Both the position numbers and the translations under genes were made by a program. The notes under the pieces are model-generated. The model was not told the origin of the DNA. It made no database searches and saw nothing but the letters and a program-made list of their open reading frames with translations. From an uncultured bacterium (GTDB lineage: Bacteria > Bacillota > Clostridia > Oscillospirales > Acutalibacteraceae), in NCBI GenBank assembly GCA_949283655.1, contig CASDTH010000013.1, forward strand, positions 1 through 50,013: a DNA stretch of 50,013 nucleotides, in the 5' to 3' direction. Of the stretch, positions 9,087 to 16,646 are shown piece by piece; the first letter of the stretch is position 1; every line of letters starts with the position of its first letter.

Positions 9087-9114
9087 TTTACAATCCTCTG
9101 GTGGCTGCTATAAT
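9087..9114 (+). promoter_or_regulatory. SigA-type promoter of the 9266 gene
   Basis: TTTACA (9087-9092), 16-base spacer, TATAAT (9109-9114). Transcription would start near 9121, leaving an unusually long leader of about 145 bases before ATG 9266. The 8911-9265 gap holds only this promoter, the divergent one at 8960-8988 and the short frame at 9165. Confidence 0.6.
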
Positions 9115-9164
9115 AAAAGTAGATGAAAAACCGTTTGCTTTCAGCCTTGGAAGGAGGGCTTCCC

Positions 9165-9221
9165 ATGGGCACACATAACGCGCGCACATCCCTTTCATCG
9201 CGCTCGCAGCGGTTCGGTTGA
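9165..9221 (+). other. possible 18-codon upstream frame with strong ribosome site
   Basis: ATG at 9165 is preceded by GGAAGGAGG at a seven-base distance and reads 18 codons to a TGA. The ribosome site lies in the loop of a small hairpin (GGAAG, GAGGG loop, CTTCC). It sits in the leader of the membrane protein gene at 9266 and could be a regulatory leader peptide. The arginine/serine-rich product resembles nothing I know. Confidence 0.3.
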
Positions 9222-9265
9222 ATCGCCCGCAAATGTTTTTTGACATAAGATCGGAGGAAGCTGCT

Positions 9266-9751
9266 ATGATGCAATACAGGCTAAAAAAAGCATTTTTCTT
9301 TTTGCTTATCCTGCTTTCTATCCCCCTGCTGCTATGCTGGGTGTTGTATGGCTTGAGCCAGTGTTTTGATCCAGTAGAGCAGCTGCTCCAGAATGCTGAT
9401 CTGGACTTTTTCCTCTTCCAGGGGGATGGGATCATGTTCCCCGTTCTGTGGAGCTATATCATCCTGCTCCCCGTTCCGCTCCTGCTGCTGATTTTTTACC
9501 GCCGTGAGTGCAGCATTTGGCCAAAGCTGATGTTCCTCTTCACGGGCGCGGTCACCGGCAACACTGCGCCCCAAATTGCGGAGGGCCTCTCATGGGATGC
9601 ATTCCGCTACGGTGGGACAGCCAATGGCGCCATTTTAAAGGCTGTGATGCTGTTTTACGTAGCGGTTGCACTGGCCGCAATGATTTGGGGAATCGCCGCC
9701 ATGGTGAAATATCCGCTGGCACCGCAAAAAGACGCCCCCATCACCGCATAA
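9266..9751 (+). CDS. small integral membrane protein, function unknown
   Basis: 161 residues from ATG 9266, chosen because TCGGAGGAAG lies just upstream. Hydrophobic segments fall near residues 8-28 (FFFLLILLSIPLLLCWVLYG), 54-76 (WSYIILLPVPLLLLIFY), 83-100 and 130-150, so about four membrane helices with a short basic N-terminus. No enzymatic motif is seen and I do not recognise the family. The gene stands alone between divergent neighbours, with its own promoter at 9087-9114 and a perfect stem-loop at 9765-9799 after its stop. Confidence 0.75.
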   Translation: MMQYRLKKAFFFLLILLSIPLLLCWVLYGLSQCFDPVEQLLQNADLDFFLFQGDGIMFPVLWSYIILLPVPLLLLIFYRRECSIWPKLMFLFTGAVTGNTAPQIAEGLSWDAFRYGGTANGAILKAVMLFYVAVALAAMIWGIAAMVKYPLAPQKDAPITA

Positions 9752-9764
9752 ACGAGATGCCCAA

Positions 9765-9799
9765 GGGCGCGTTGCAGAATGAATATCTGCAACGCGCCC
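9765..9799 (+). terminator. strong stem-loop after the membrane protein gene
   Basis: GGGCGCGTTGCAG (9765-9777) pairs perfectly with CTGCAACGCGCCC (9787-9799). There is no T tract, so it may protect the 3' end rather than terminate by itself. Confidence 0.55.
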
Positions 9800-9953
9800 C
9801 GTCGCATACAGGGAAACCAGGCACTCATTCAAATATCAAATCAAACTTTCTGGCTTCACCACAACCAAAAATTGGATTTTACTCCGCTCAGGCCGCGGGG
9901 GCCCCTCCTTTTCCGTTCGGCCGGAAAAGGAGGCAAAAGGGGCCGCCCTGTAC

Positions 9954-10126
9954 GGCCAGCGGCGGCACTGGTATATGAATAGATCTCTTTGATGTGTTCG
10001 GCAAAGCACCCAAAAAACTCGGCCACTCACGTGGCCTCAAACATTTTGGGCGTTTGCTTTTTCGCTTTGCGAAAAAGTCCCCTCACGAGCCCGTCGGAAG
10101 TTTGCGGAGCCTGCCGCCGCTAGGCC
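9954..10126 (-). repeat. 172-bp structured repeat, copy A (inverted)
   Basis: The ends pair: GGCCAGCGGCGGCA (9954-9967) with TGCCGCCGCTAGGCC (10112-10126). Internal helices: CTTTTTCGC/GCGAAAAAG (10057-10065 with 10069-10077); CCCAAAA/TTTTGGG (10009-10015 with 10044-10050) enclosing GGCCAC/GTGGCC (10021-10036), whose loop reads GTGA on the minus strand. It is closely similar to copy D at 49837-50008 in reverse orientation. Flanking triplets TAC occur on both sides. Confidence 0.75.
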
Positions 10127-10218
10127 TACTGGTCGAGAGTTCCTCAGAGCAAGACTGAAGGCCCCGGAAGGTTTCTCCCGAGGCCTGTAAGTCGTTCGGA
10201 GTGTCAAGCGTGGAGATA

Positions 10219-10390
10219 GGCCCAGGCGGCAACTACTGACACTCACTGCATGCGCGTGAGGGCACTTTTGGCCCGAAGGGCAAAAAGCGAACCTTCCCGC
10301 CTGTTTGAAGCCGCGTGAGCGGCTGAGTTCGGGAAGCGTTCGCCGAACGCGCTGTGGTGTGGCAAATTTATAAACCGCCGCCGCAGTGCC
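10219..10390 (+). repeat. 172-bp structured repeat, copy B
   Basis: Starts GGCCCAGGCGGC and ends near GCCGCC...TGCC. Helices: CTTTT-g-GCCC (10265-10274) with GGGC-a-AAAAG (10278-10287); CTTCCCG (10293-10299) with CGGGAAG (10330-10336) enclosing AGCCGC-GTGA-GCGGCT (10309-10324). A further hairpin GCGTTC/GAACGC follows. It is nearly identical over most of its length to copy C at 43383-43554. Compared with copies A and D the helix sequences differ but remain paired. Confidence 0.75.
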
Positions 10391-10435
10391 GTTCGCGGGG
10401 TCAAGGGGTGGAACCCCTTGGCTGCTTCTCTTCTC

Positions 10436-10490
10436 GCATCGGTGCACAGGGGGCAACAGCGGTTTTCAGCGCCATGGCCGCGCCACAAGC
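10436..10490 (-). repeat. dispersed repeat segment shared with 35403-35461
   Basis: On the minus strand the core GGCGCGGCCATGGCGCTGAA is followed by AACCG and a similar stretch, matching the plus strand near 35413. The match decays on both sides, so both look like degenerate fragments of a larger repeat. Confidence 0.5.
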
Positions 10491-10520
10491 AAGATTATAG
10501 TGGCTATAACAAACATTCGG

Positions 10521-10550
10521 AAGGCCGCGTTTTGCAACGCGGCCTTTTTG
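10521..10550 (+). terminator. terminator hairpin downstream of repeat copy B
   Basis: AAGGCCGCG (10521-10529) pairs with CGCGGCCTT (10538-10546), followed by TTTG. It could end a transcript running through copy B, or serve the convergent metallophosphoesterase gene. Confidence 0.55.
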
Positions 10551-10621
10551 GGTTGTGATTGGAATGCCGCAGTCAGGCAGCGCGTTCATACACGCCATGC
10601 GAAACTGCCCTGGCAGAAAAA

Positions 10622-11509
10622 TCAGGCAACCGTCAACGGGTAGGTGTATTCATAGCCCTCCACCCATTCGCTTGTGGAAAAGTTACGTAGCCGCAGGACA
10701 ACCTGCGTATCATACACCTCCATCTGCCAGCCCATACCGGCATCGACCAGATCGCCATAATTGCATGCTTCGCCGAAACCTGGCACATTGATATAGGTAA
10801 CGTTGCCTTCCGTCGCCAAGCCGTTTCCGTTTTCATAAATGCCCATGTGCAGGTGGCCGGAGAAATAGAATACCTGCGTGCCGCAGTTCTTCAGAATCTG
10901 ATCCAGCTGCTCGCCCTGCGGGCCGACGTTTCCAGCAGGCCATTTGTGCTCAAATTTCCCCTCGAGCGGATTGTGATTAAACACAAAGGCAGGCTTCCTT
11001 GCTGCCGCTGCCTCAGCCAGCTCGTTTGCCAGCCAATCCAGCTGCTCCTGCGAATGATAGGCTTCCACCTTGCTATCCTGCTCTGTGGCCATAACGATCA
11101 GCTGATAGCCGTTGATCTCCTGGCTGAAATACGCATGCTCATGGTCGTAGCCGAAGCAGGCGCGGTTATAATCCATAAAGCGCCGGTAATATTTTTCGTA
11201 TTCATTTTCCTTGCACAGCTCATGGTTGCCGGGGGCAATCAGCACGTTATCTACCGTCAGATAGCGATTCATCAGCCCATAGAGGAGCATATACTCGATC
11301 TCCATACCGTTCATCGTGTTATCGCCCACCATCACCAGCGCATCCACCGGCGTTTCTGCCCGGGACATATCCAGAAACGCACGGCTGTGGTTTTGGAAGC
11401 GGCTAAAATTATTGCCCTCCATATGGCCATCGGAAATGATGCTCACATTCAGCCGGAGCTGCTCCGGGTTCTGCGCCGTCATCGGGTGAATCGTCACCCC
11501 GATGGGCAA
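10622..11509 (-). CDS. metallophosphoesterase with interrupted N-terminal anchor
   Basis: Calcineurin-like phosphoesterase core with the metal-binding motifs in order: ISDGH (D-x-H), VMVGDN, APGNHE, NHNPLEG and SGHLHMG. The coordinates give the frame after the internal stop, from a TTG with no ribosome site. In the same frame upstream an ATG at 11575 with AAAGGAG in front reads seven codons, hits TGA at 11554-11552, then continues through a hydrophobic stretch (IIAAFVSLFVFLP), a likely signal anchor. So the original protein probably began at 11575, and a tryptophan codon has become TGA. The present product may be untranslated, restarted without its anchor, or read through. A second enzyme of the superfamily lies upstream (11702-12952). 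Confidence 0.7.
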   Translation of the reverse strand: MPIGVTIHPMTAQNPEQLRLNVSIISDGHMEGNNFSRFQNHSRAFLDMSRAETPVDALVMVGDNTMNGMEIEYMLLYGLMNRYLTVDNVLIAPGNHELCKENEYEKYYRRFMDYNRACFGYDHEHAYFSQEINGYQLIVMATEQDSKVEAYHSQEQLDWLANELAEAAAARKPAFVFNHNPLEGKFEHKWPAGNVGPQGEQLDQILKNCGTQVFYFSGHLHMGIYENGNGLATEGNVTYINVPGFGEACNYGDLVDAGMGWQMEVYDTQVVLRLRNFSTSEWVEGYEYTYPLTVA

Positions 11510-11551
11510 AAAGACAAACAGCGAAACAAACGCGGCGATGATCCGCCGCAG

Positions 11552-11575
11552 TCAATCCACAAGCATTACCAGCAT
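11552..11575 (-). pseudogene. original start of the 10622 gene, ended by a TGA at codon 8
   Basis: ATG at 11575, good ribosome site, seven codons (MLVMLVD), then TGA in the same frame as the downstream phosphoesterase and its hydrophobic anchor. The promoter at 11625-11652 is intact. Confidence 0.6.
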
Positions 11576-11624
11576 TTCCCCACACTCCTTTGTTTCTTGG
11601 CACAGGCCAAATTTTGCAGCTTTT

Positions 11625-11652
11625 ATTGTAGCACATTTCTTCGCAATTTCAA
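11625..11652 (-). promoter_or_regulatory. SigA-type promoter of the interrupted metallophosphoesterase
   Basis: Minus strand TTGAAA (11652-11647), 16 bases, TACAAT (11630-11625). About 43 bases of leader to ATG 11575. Confidence 0.55.
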
Positions 11653-11701
11653 TAGAAATCCCATAAAAAATCCCCATAAAACTGTATCTCCTGATAAATA
11701 T

Positions 11702-12952
11702 TTAACCCTCCGCATACATCGGGCTTGTTTCAATCCGGAGCGGGCACGCGCTTTTCGCGCCCCAGCTATCCACCGCATACACCTCAAACACATGCTTCCC
11801 TTTTAAATGGGGGATATTTTTTATCTCCAGTGTTACCTGCTTTGCCATTGCATCCAGCCCGTTATAAAAATCGCTAAAAAAGAGCCGCGTCTCCCCGCCG
11901 TCGATCACCACCTGATAGGAATGCACAAAGTCATCGTCCTCCCCCGCTGGGAAGGTCAGGCACACGCCGTCCGCCTGAATGGCAGCCACGCCGCCTGTCT
12001 CCGGCATGGTGGGCACGGCGTTTCTGGCGGCCCGAGCGGCAAACCCATAGCGGCCGTCATTGCAATAAGGCAGCGGGAAGTGCCAGCGCATGCCCGCCTT
12101 TTCCTCATATCCGGCCGCGCCATCCGCAAAATTGATGCGGTGCAGCGTGATGGCATCCTCTGAAAACGCCATGATATACCCCATGGGTGTTTTCTCCGCC
12201 TCCGGTGGGATGGTACCGTTCTCCTTACCCGGCTCCAGCTCGGTGTAGGAGAGCGACTGCGTGTTGATTACTGTATAGGCCCCCTGCCAAATCGAGCGCT
12301 CATCCAGCAGCGAGTAATGCACATGCCCACTGAAATTGATCACATTGGGGTATTTCGACAAAACAGCATCCAGCGTCGTATCGCCCCAATCTTCGCTGCC
12401 GTAACTGGTGTTTATCGGCTGATTATGCGTCAGCACAAAAACCGGCTTCCCAGAGGAATCCTCGCTTGCCTTGCGCAGCTCGGCATCCAGCCATTTCGCA
12501 GTGCGGCGGTAGCCCTTCGTCATATGGCCATTATCCGGTGAAGCACCAATAAAATGATACCCGTTCACTGTGTAGTGCGTCCAGGGCGAATGCCCGATGA
12601 TCTGGCGAAAGGCCCTGCGATGGTTGATCGCCGTGAAGAGGTTTTTGTTCCAATAATCATGGTTGCCCAAAATGGTTTGGAGCAACGGCTTCTCCTCCCC
12701 AAACACAGCATCCAGCGCATCCCGATAGGTTTGAAATGCGAAGCGCGTGCCAAGGTCACCAATATCCCCTGCAAAGAGGATCATATCCACTCCGCGGTTT
12801 TTTAAAACTGTCAGCGTCTTTTTGAAGTTTTGCAGAAAGCGATCATCCTGCTTCAGCCCTTTCTCGGTGGGCGGGAGCTGTGTATCAGAGATAACCGCCA
12901 CCTGAAAGCAGGGGCTCCCTGTTTGAAAGGCTTGTATCCTCGTTCTTTTCAT
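11702..12952 (-). CDS. calcineurin-like metallophosphoesterase with C-terminal beta domain
   Basis: 416 residues, no signal peptide. Core motifs: AVISDTQ (with glutamine in place of the usual histidine of D-x-H), LFAGDIGD, ILGNHDYW, LTHNQP and FSGHVHY. About 140 residues after the core (ending VYAVDSWGAKSACPLRIE) look like a beta-sandwich domain. Start ATG 12952 has AAAAAGGAG upstream, and the promoter is at 13066-13094. Family members cleave phosphodiesters or phosphomonoesters with two metal ions; the substrate is not deducible. It is adjacent to, but separately promoted from, the interrupted homologue at 10622. Confidence 0.85.
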   Translation of the reverse strand: MKRTRIQAFQTGSPCFQVAVISDTQLPPTEKGLKQDDRFLQNFKKTLTVLKNRGVDMILFAGDIGDLGTRFAFQTYRDALDAVFGEEKPLLQTILGNHDYWNKNLFTAINHRRAFRQIIGHSPWTHYTVNGYHFIGASPDNGHMTKGYRRTAKWLDAELRKASEDSSGKPVFVLTHNQPINTSYGSEDWGDTTLDAVLSKYPNVINFSGHVHYSLLDERSIWQGAYTVINTQSLSYTELEPGKENGTIPPEAEKTPMGYIMAFSEDAITLHRINFADGAAGYEEKAGMRWHFPLPYCNDGRYGFAARAARNAVPTMPETGGVAAIQADGVCLTFPAGEDDDFVHSYQVVIDGGETRLFFSDFYNGLDAMAKQVTLEIKNIPHLKGKHVFEVYAVDSWGAKSACPLRIETSPMYAEG

Positions 12953-13065
12953 AACGGATTTACTCCTTTTTCATGTAGTTTTCGGGGTGACGCCCCACAA
13001 ATCGCTGTTCGGTCAGTTTTAAGCGCGCGGCGCCTTTTCCGAAATGCAGAGGGCAAACCGGAATG

Positions 13066-13094
13066 ATTGTAGCGCACGCAGCCAAATCAGTCAA
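13066..13094 (-). promoter_or_regulatory. SigA-type promoter of the 11702-12952 gene
   Basis: Minus strand TTGACT (13094-13089), 17 bases, TACAAT (13071-13066). Confidence 0.55.
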
Positions 13095-13168
13095 CGAGAC
13101 TTGCGGAATCCGTTTCATTCCTTCACAACCATCCACCTTTTTTACGGCACGGTTCCCGCAACCTGGCA

Positions 13169-13205
13169 TAAAAAGGCCGCGATGCAGCTTTTGTGCACCG
13201 CAGCC
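13169..13205 (-). terminator. terminator of the GPH transporter gene
   Basis: GGCCGCGATGCA (13175-13186) pairs over 12 bases, with G-T wobbles, with TGCACCGCAGCC (13194-13205). Read on the minus strand it is followed by TTTTTAT. Confidence 0.65.
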
Positions 13206-13230
13206 TCTGCTCTTGCCTTATACAATCTGA

Positions 13231-15600
13231 TTACTTGCGCTTGCGGCCAGCACGCGCAAGCTCCTTATCAGCCTTTTTCTGCGCATCTCTGGCGGCAGCC
13301 TCAGCCTCTTCCTTCGCCTGCTGCGCATCTGCGCGGGCCTTTGCCTCGTCATACATCGCAGCAATTTCATCATAGTGCTTGTAATTCTCCTCCTGGATGA
13401 GAAGCTTTTTCGCATCCAGATACGGCTTTGCAGCGCGGTGGTAAATGGAGTTTGCATTGGTCGCCTCACGGATTTCCGTGCGCACCTTTGCACGCGCCAC
13501 CTTGGCCTTCTGCACATTCTGCTTGGCAGCCTTGACCGCCTCGCTGTTTTTCTCCTCCTTGGCTTGGAACAAGGCCTTATAGGCATCCTCCAGCTCCTGC
13601 TCCAGGCGATCCTCTTTTGCAAACAGTTGATCAAAGATAGAAGCGTCAAACTCCACCAGACCGTTGGGATAATGCTTAAGGATGATCTTTTTGGAATACA
13701 GGCGCTGCCGTGCCTTTTCGATAGCAGCCTTGCGGTAGAGCTTCTCCTCCTCTGTGCCCTTGGGCAGCGCTTTCGCTTTGAGGAGGATATCATGCTCTAC
13801 ATTCACTACGTTGGACAGGCCCGCCGCATAAATCTCCTTTGCGACCGCGACCTCTTCCTGCACCTTCAGGGTGTTGAACTTATTCATCTCCTCAATGACG
13901 AATTGGGAGATCTCGATCATACGGTTGTGCTCCACAGCCGCCTTATAAGCCTTTTTGGCTGCTTTGACAGCGGCGCGATCCTTCGATTTTTTCGCCGCAT
14001 GGATGCCATCCCGGCTCTCAGAGACAGGCTCTGCCACCGCATATTCCCGCGCCTCGTTGACCAGGTCGATCGTTTCCACAAGCCCTTTGTCGGATAGGGC
14101 GTTGTTGCCGTAATCCTCAAACAGAGCGCGCACCTTCAGCACATTCACCATGCCGCGCTGCTTGGTCTCCGTCAGATCATAGAAGAAATAGGGGATCACA
14201 TTCATCAGCGCACCGATGACGGACAAGCCCACCAGCAGTGCAAAGGTATCCTCAAAAATATTGCGGTTATAAAGCACATCATAGGCGTTGGTGTAGCCCA
14301 TGGAGGCCGCGTTCTCCGTTGTGATGCCCAGCGCCTCATACACAGCGGGCAGCACGCCGCTCGTGGCAAGCGTAATGACCTGGCCGATGAGGCCAACTGC
14401 GGAAAACATGCCGTCAATCCGCTCACCGGTGACATACTGCTGATAATCGCGGATATCACCCTGGATGCTGGGGTTAAGCACATGCGCAAACGCGCCGACC
14501 ACGCCATTGCTGAACAGGCAGATGAGCACCAGCCAGATGCACATGCGCGGATCCACCTTGACTACAATCGGATAGATGGAAGCGATAAAAATCACGTTGA
14601 GGAAGTTTGTTACCAACAGCACGCGCTTTTTGCCAAAGCGCTTGATGGCCCAGGGCGCCATGAGCATGCCCCAAAGCGCCGCGTTGCCATTAATGGTTTG
14701 AATCAGGGCAAACTGCCCCTCTGTGCAGGCGTGCTGATACTGATACAGCCATTGCAGGATGGTGGCATAGGAGCTCTCCAAAAAGCCGAGCCAACCCGCC
14801 AGAGAAATGATCCAGAAATATTTATTCTTCGCCACATCGCGGATAGCATCCACAAATTTGACTTGCACTACGTGCGTTTTCGCCTGGATGATCTTCTCCT
14901 GCGTGTTGGCATAAACCAGAATAGAGAGCAGGATGCCAAGAATCAGCATCGGCGGATAAGCGATGCGGTAGAGCCGCATATCGGTCATATCACCGTTGGT
15001 GATATATTTCGCGGCCATAGGCATGACGATGTTGACAATTGAGGGCGCAAGGGAATAGATGACGGATTTCACCGTTGCAGCATCCGTGCGCTCCTGCGTG
15101 TTGGGGGAGAGGACGTAAATCAGGTTTTCATACGCCTCATAGAAGAACATGTAGAAGAACTGGAAGCCAATGTTAAACAGCAGCACCGTGGCCATTTTCA
15201 TCGGCATGCTCATATGTTCATAGGGCATCCACACGAAGCCGGCTGCGAGGATAATTGTAGGAATACCCATGTAGATCAGATAAGGACGGTATTTCCCTTT
15301 TTTGTTCCGCGCGCTGTCGATGATGTTAGCGCGCAGCGCCGTCATCGGGAAGCTGGATAAAATCGCAATGATATAGAGCAAATAAATCTTTGTGGGCTCA
15401 ATACCGATGGCATTGCCAATGATGAAGTTGCCAACCGATAGTGACAGCGCCTGGCACACCGTGATAATAAAATAGGCACCGATTCCCCCGACACTGTAGG
15501 CTGCAATTTCTTTAAATGGCATATAACGCCCGGCCGGCGGTTTGCTCCAGTAATGCTTCACATCCGTCAGCAGGGTTTGAGCCGTTTGCTTGAGCTGCAT
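13231..15600 (-). CDS. GPH/MFS-type transporter with ~290-residue charged coiled-coil tail
   Basis: 789 residues. Residues about 30-490 form a twelve-helix transporter of the glycoside-pentoside-hexuronide (MelB-like, MFS_2) type, with NIIDSARNKKGKYRPYL matching the conserved loop after helix 2-3. Ordinary members end near 450-500. Here a further 290 residues, rich in Ala, Lys, Glu and Arg (KKAYKAAVEHNR, AKEEAEAAARDAQKKADKEL), form a probable cytoplasmic helical or coiled-coil domain ending in GRKRK. Start ATG 15600 follows GGGGGACAGGAA; promoter 15657-15685. Likely imports a sugar derivative or other organic solute with a cation. The tail might bind a partner or cluster the carrier. Confidence 0.85.
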   Translation of the reverse strand: MQLKQTAQTLLTDVKHYWSKPPAGRYMPFKEIAAYSVGGIGAYFIITVCQALSLSVGNFIIGNAIGIEPTKIYLLYIIAILSSFPMTALRANIIDSARNKKGKYRPYLIYMGIPTIILAAGFVWMPYEHMSMPMKMATVLLFNIGFQFFYMFFYEAYENLIYVLSPNTQERTDAATVKSVIYSLAPSIVNIVMPMAAKYITNGDMTDMRLYRIAYPPMLILGILLSILVYANTQEKIIQAKTHVVQVKFVDAIRDVAKNKYFWIISLAGWLGFLESSYATILQWLYQYQHACTEGQFALIQTINGNAALWGMLMAPWAIKRFGKKRVLLVTNFLNVIFIASIYPIVVKVDPRMCIWLVLICLFSNGVVGAFAHVLNPSIQGDIRDYQQYVTGERIDGMFSAVGLIGQVITLATSGVLPAVYEALGITTENAASMGYTNAYDVLYNRNIFEDTFALLVGLSVIGALMNVIPYFFYDLTETKQRGMVNVLKVRALFEDYGNNALSDKGLVETIDLVNEAREYAVAEPVSESRDGIHAAKKSKDRAAVKAAKKAYKAAVEHNRMIEISQFVIEEMNKFNTLKVQEEVAVAKEIYAAGLSNVVNVEHDILLKAKALPKGTEEEKLYRKAAIEKARQRLYSKKIILKHYPNGLVEFDASIFDQLFAKEDRLEQELEDAYKALFQAKEEKNSEAVKAAKQNVQKAKVARAKVRTEIREATNANSIYHRAAKPYLDAKKLLIQEENYKHYDEIAAMYDEAKARADAQQAKEEAEAAARDAQKKADKELARAGRKRK

Positions 15601-15656
15601 TTCCTGTCCCCCAAATCTTACAAAAATATTTTGTGCCTAGCAACGTATTCTTATTT

Positions 15657-15685
15657 ATTTTAACTTACTTTTAACAAAATTGCAA
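15657..15685 (-). promoter_or_regulatory. SigA-type promoter of the GPH transporter
   Basis: Minus strand TTGCAA (15685-15680), 17 bases, TAAAAT (15662-15657). Confidence 0.55.
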
Positions 15686-15819
15686 GTCCTATCACAGGAA
15701 AAGCTCAGCTTCCAATGGTTTCCTGCGTTTAAAAACAAGGAACGTTCCCAATCCGGAAAAAGCGCCTTCCGTTTCACCCCTTCAGGCCAGCGTTATGGAG
15801 CGCGTGAACGAGGAGGGAG

Positions 15820-15864
15820 AAAAAAGGGTGGCGGGGCAGCTGCCCGTTACTCAGCTGCCCCGCC
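15820..15864 (-). terminator. terminator downstream of the 16080 gene
   Basis: GGCGGGGCAGCTG (15830-15842) pairs perfectly with CAGCTGCCCCGCC (15852-15864), and the minus strand continues ACCCTTTTTTC. It is the first strong stop after the secreted protein gene. Confidence 0.7.
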
Positions 15865-16079
15865 GTACAAGGAAGTGTAAAGGGGAAGTAGGTGGCTCCT
15901 CCACCTACTCCTATACAAATTTTTCCTCCCCCAACCCCCGCAGGAGATTCCACAGGATAGGTTGCCACGCCTGTGTACCGTTATCCCCTGCGGGGGGATG
16001 GGAGGGTGCGCAAGGAGTGTGAATCCCGCACCAAAGGAAAATAGATATAGGTAAACGTTAGAAAATGCCCTTGCAGATT

Positions 16080-16544
16080 TTAATAAATCCGCAAGTATTC
16101 TGCCGTGTAATGCACCGTCTGATAAATCAGCAGCTTATAGGTGCGCACGGTAAAATAGGCTTTATAATAGCCATCCGGGAAATATCTGGTATAGTCATAC
16201 TGCAGCGGGTTGCCGGAGCCCATCAGGCCGGGGTCGTCATCCTCATTCATGTAAAAGCCCCATTGGCCGTTTTGGTCGGATTGAATCTCCACCCACACCT
16301 TGATGTTGGTCACCAGGCTGCTTTCGCCTTTGCCATACATATAGATATGTACGTTATTACTGGTGCCAACCCGCTTGAAGCCATAGCTGTCTAGTATAAA
16401 ATACGCGGCACGGCTGTGATCCTCCTGATATTCCGGCCCCTCCTCCTGCACCGCGCCGGCCGTAAGGCCCAGCGGCAGGAGCAGCAGCACACAGCACAGC
16501 AGCACTGAGAGCAGCCGCTTCATCCCTTTACCGATTGTTTTCAT
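16080..16544 (-). CDS. small secreted protein, function unknown
   Basis: 154 residues with a clear signal peptide (basic MKTIGKGMKR, hydrophobic LLSVLLCCVLLLLPLGL, likely cleavage after TAGA or nearby). The mature 120 residues are rich in Tyr and acidic residues and look like a beta-sandwich (VWVEIQSDQNGQWGFYMN). No known family is recognised. Strong ribosome site TAGGAGGG before ATG 16544. It lies about 100 bases after the DUF4367-like gene, in the same direction, so the two may be co-transcribed. Confidence 0.7.
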   Translation of the reverse strand: MKTIGKGMKRLLSVLLCCVLLLLPLGLTAGAVQEEGPEYQEDHSRAAYFILDSYGFKRVGTSNNVHIYMYGKGESSLVTNIKVWVEIQSDQNGQWGFYMNEDDDPGLMGSGNPLQYDYTRYFPDGYYKAYFTVRTYKLLIYQTVHYTAEYLRIY

Positions 16545-16646
16545 GATGGAAACCCTCCTATTTTTTCAAATGCGGGTAGGCCTGCGCCCTGGAGCCAGGG
16601 CCCGCCCTCTATCACGAAGCATGAGAACATGCTGCGCAACGCGCCC

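Larger units (their letters stand above)
9752..10621. other. 870-base non-coding region
   Basis: No gene is supported here. It holds the 9765-9799 stem-loop, repeat copies A and B placed head to head, a perfect inverted repeat CAAGGGGT/ACCCCTTG (10402-10420), a segment shared with 35403-35461, and a terminator at 10521-10550. Open frames across it are GC-driven and interrupted by palindromes. Confidence 0.6.
15601..16079. other. 479-base non-coding region
   Basis: Holds the transporter promoter, the terminator at 15820-15864, a small hairpin GTAGGTGG/CCACCTAC near 15889-15910 and a G/C-rich stretch. No gene is supported. Confidence 0.5.

Noticed and set aside
9123..9221. 33-codon frame starting at 9123
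   Set aside because: No ribosome site precedes this ATG; the internal ATG at 9165 is the better candidate and even that is uncertain.
10037..10488. Overlapping minus-strand frames with similar frames near 43283-43693
   Set aside because: Their similarity comes from the repeated structured element, stops differ between copies, and base pairing rather than coding is conserved.
11552..11554. TGA as a selenocysteine codon
   Set aside because: It lies at codon 8, ahead of a membrane anchor and away from the active site, and no SECIS-like stem directly follows.
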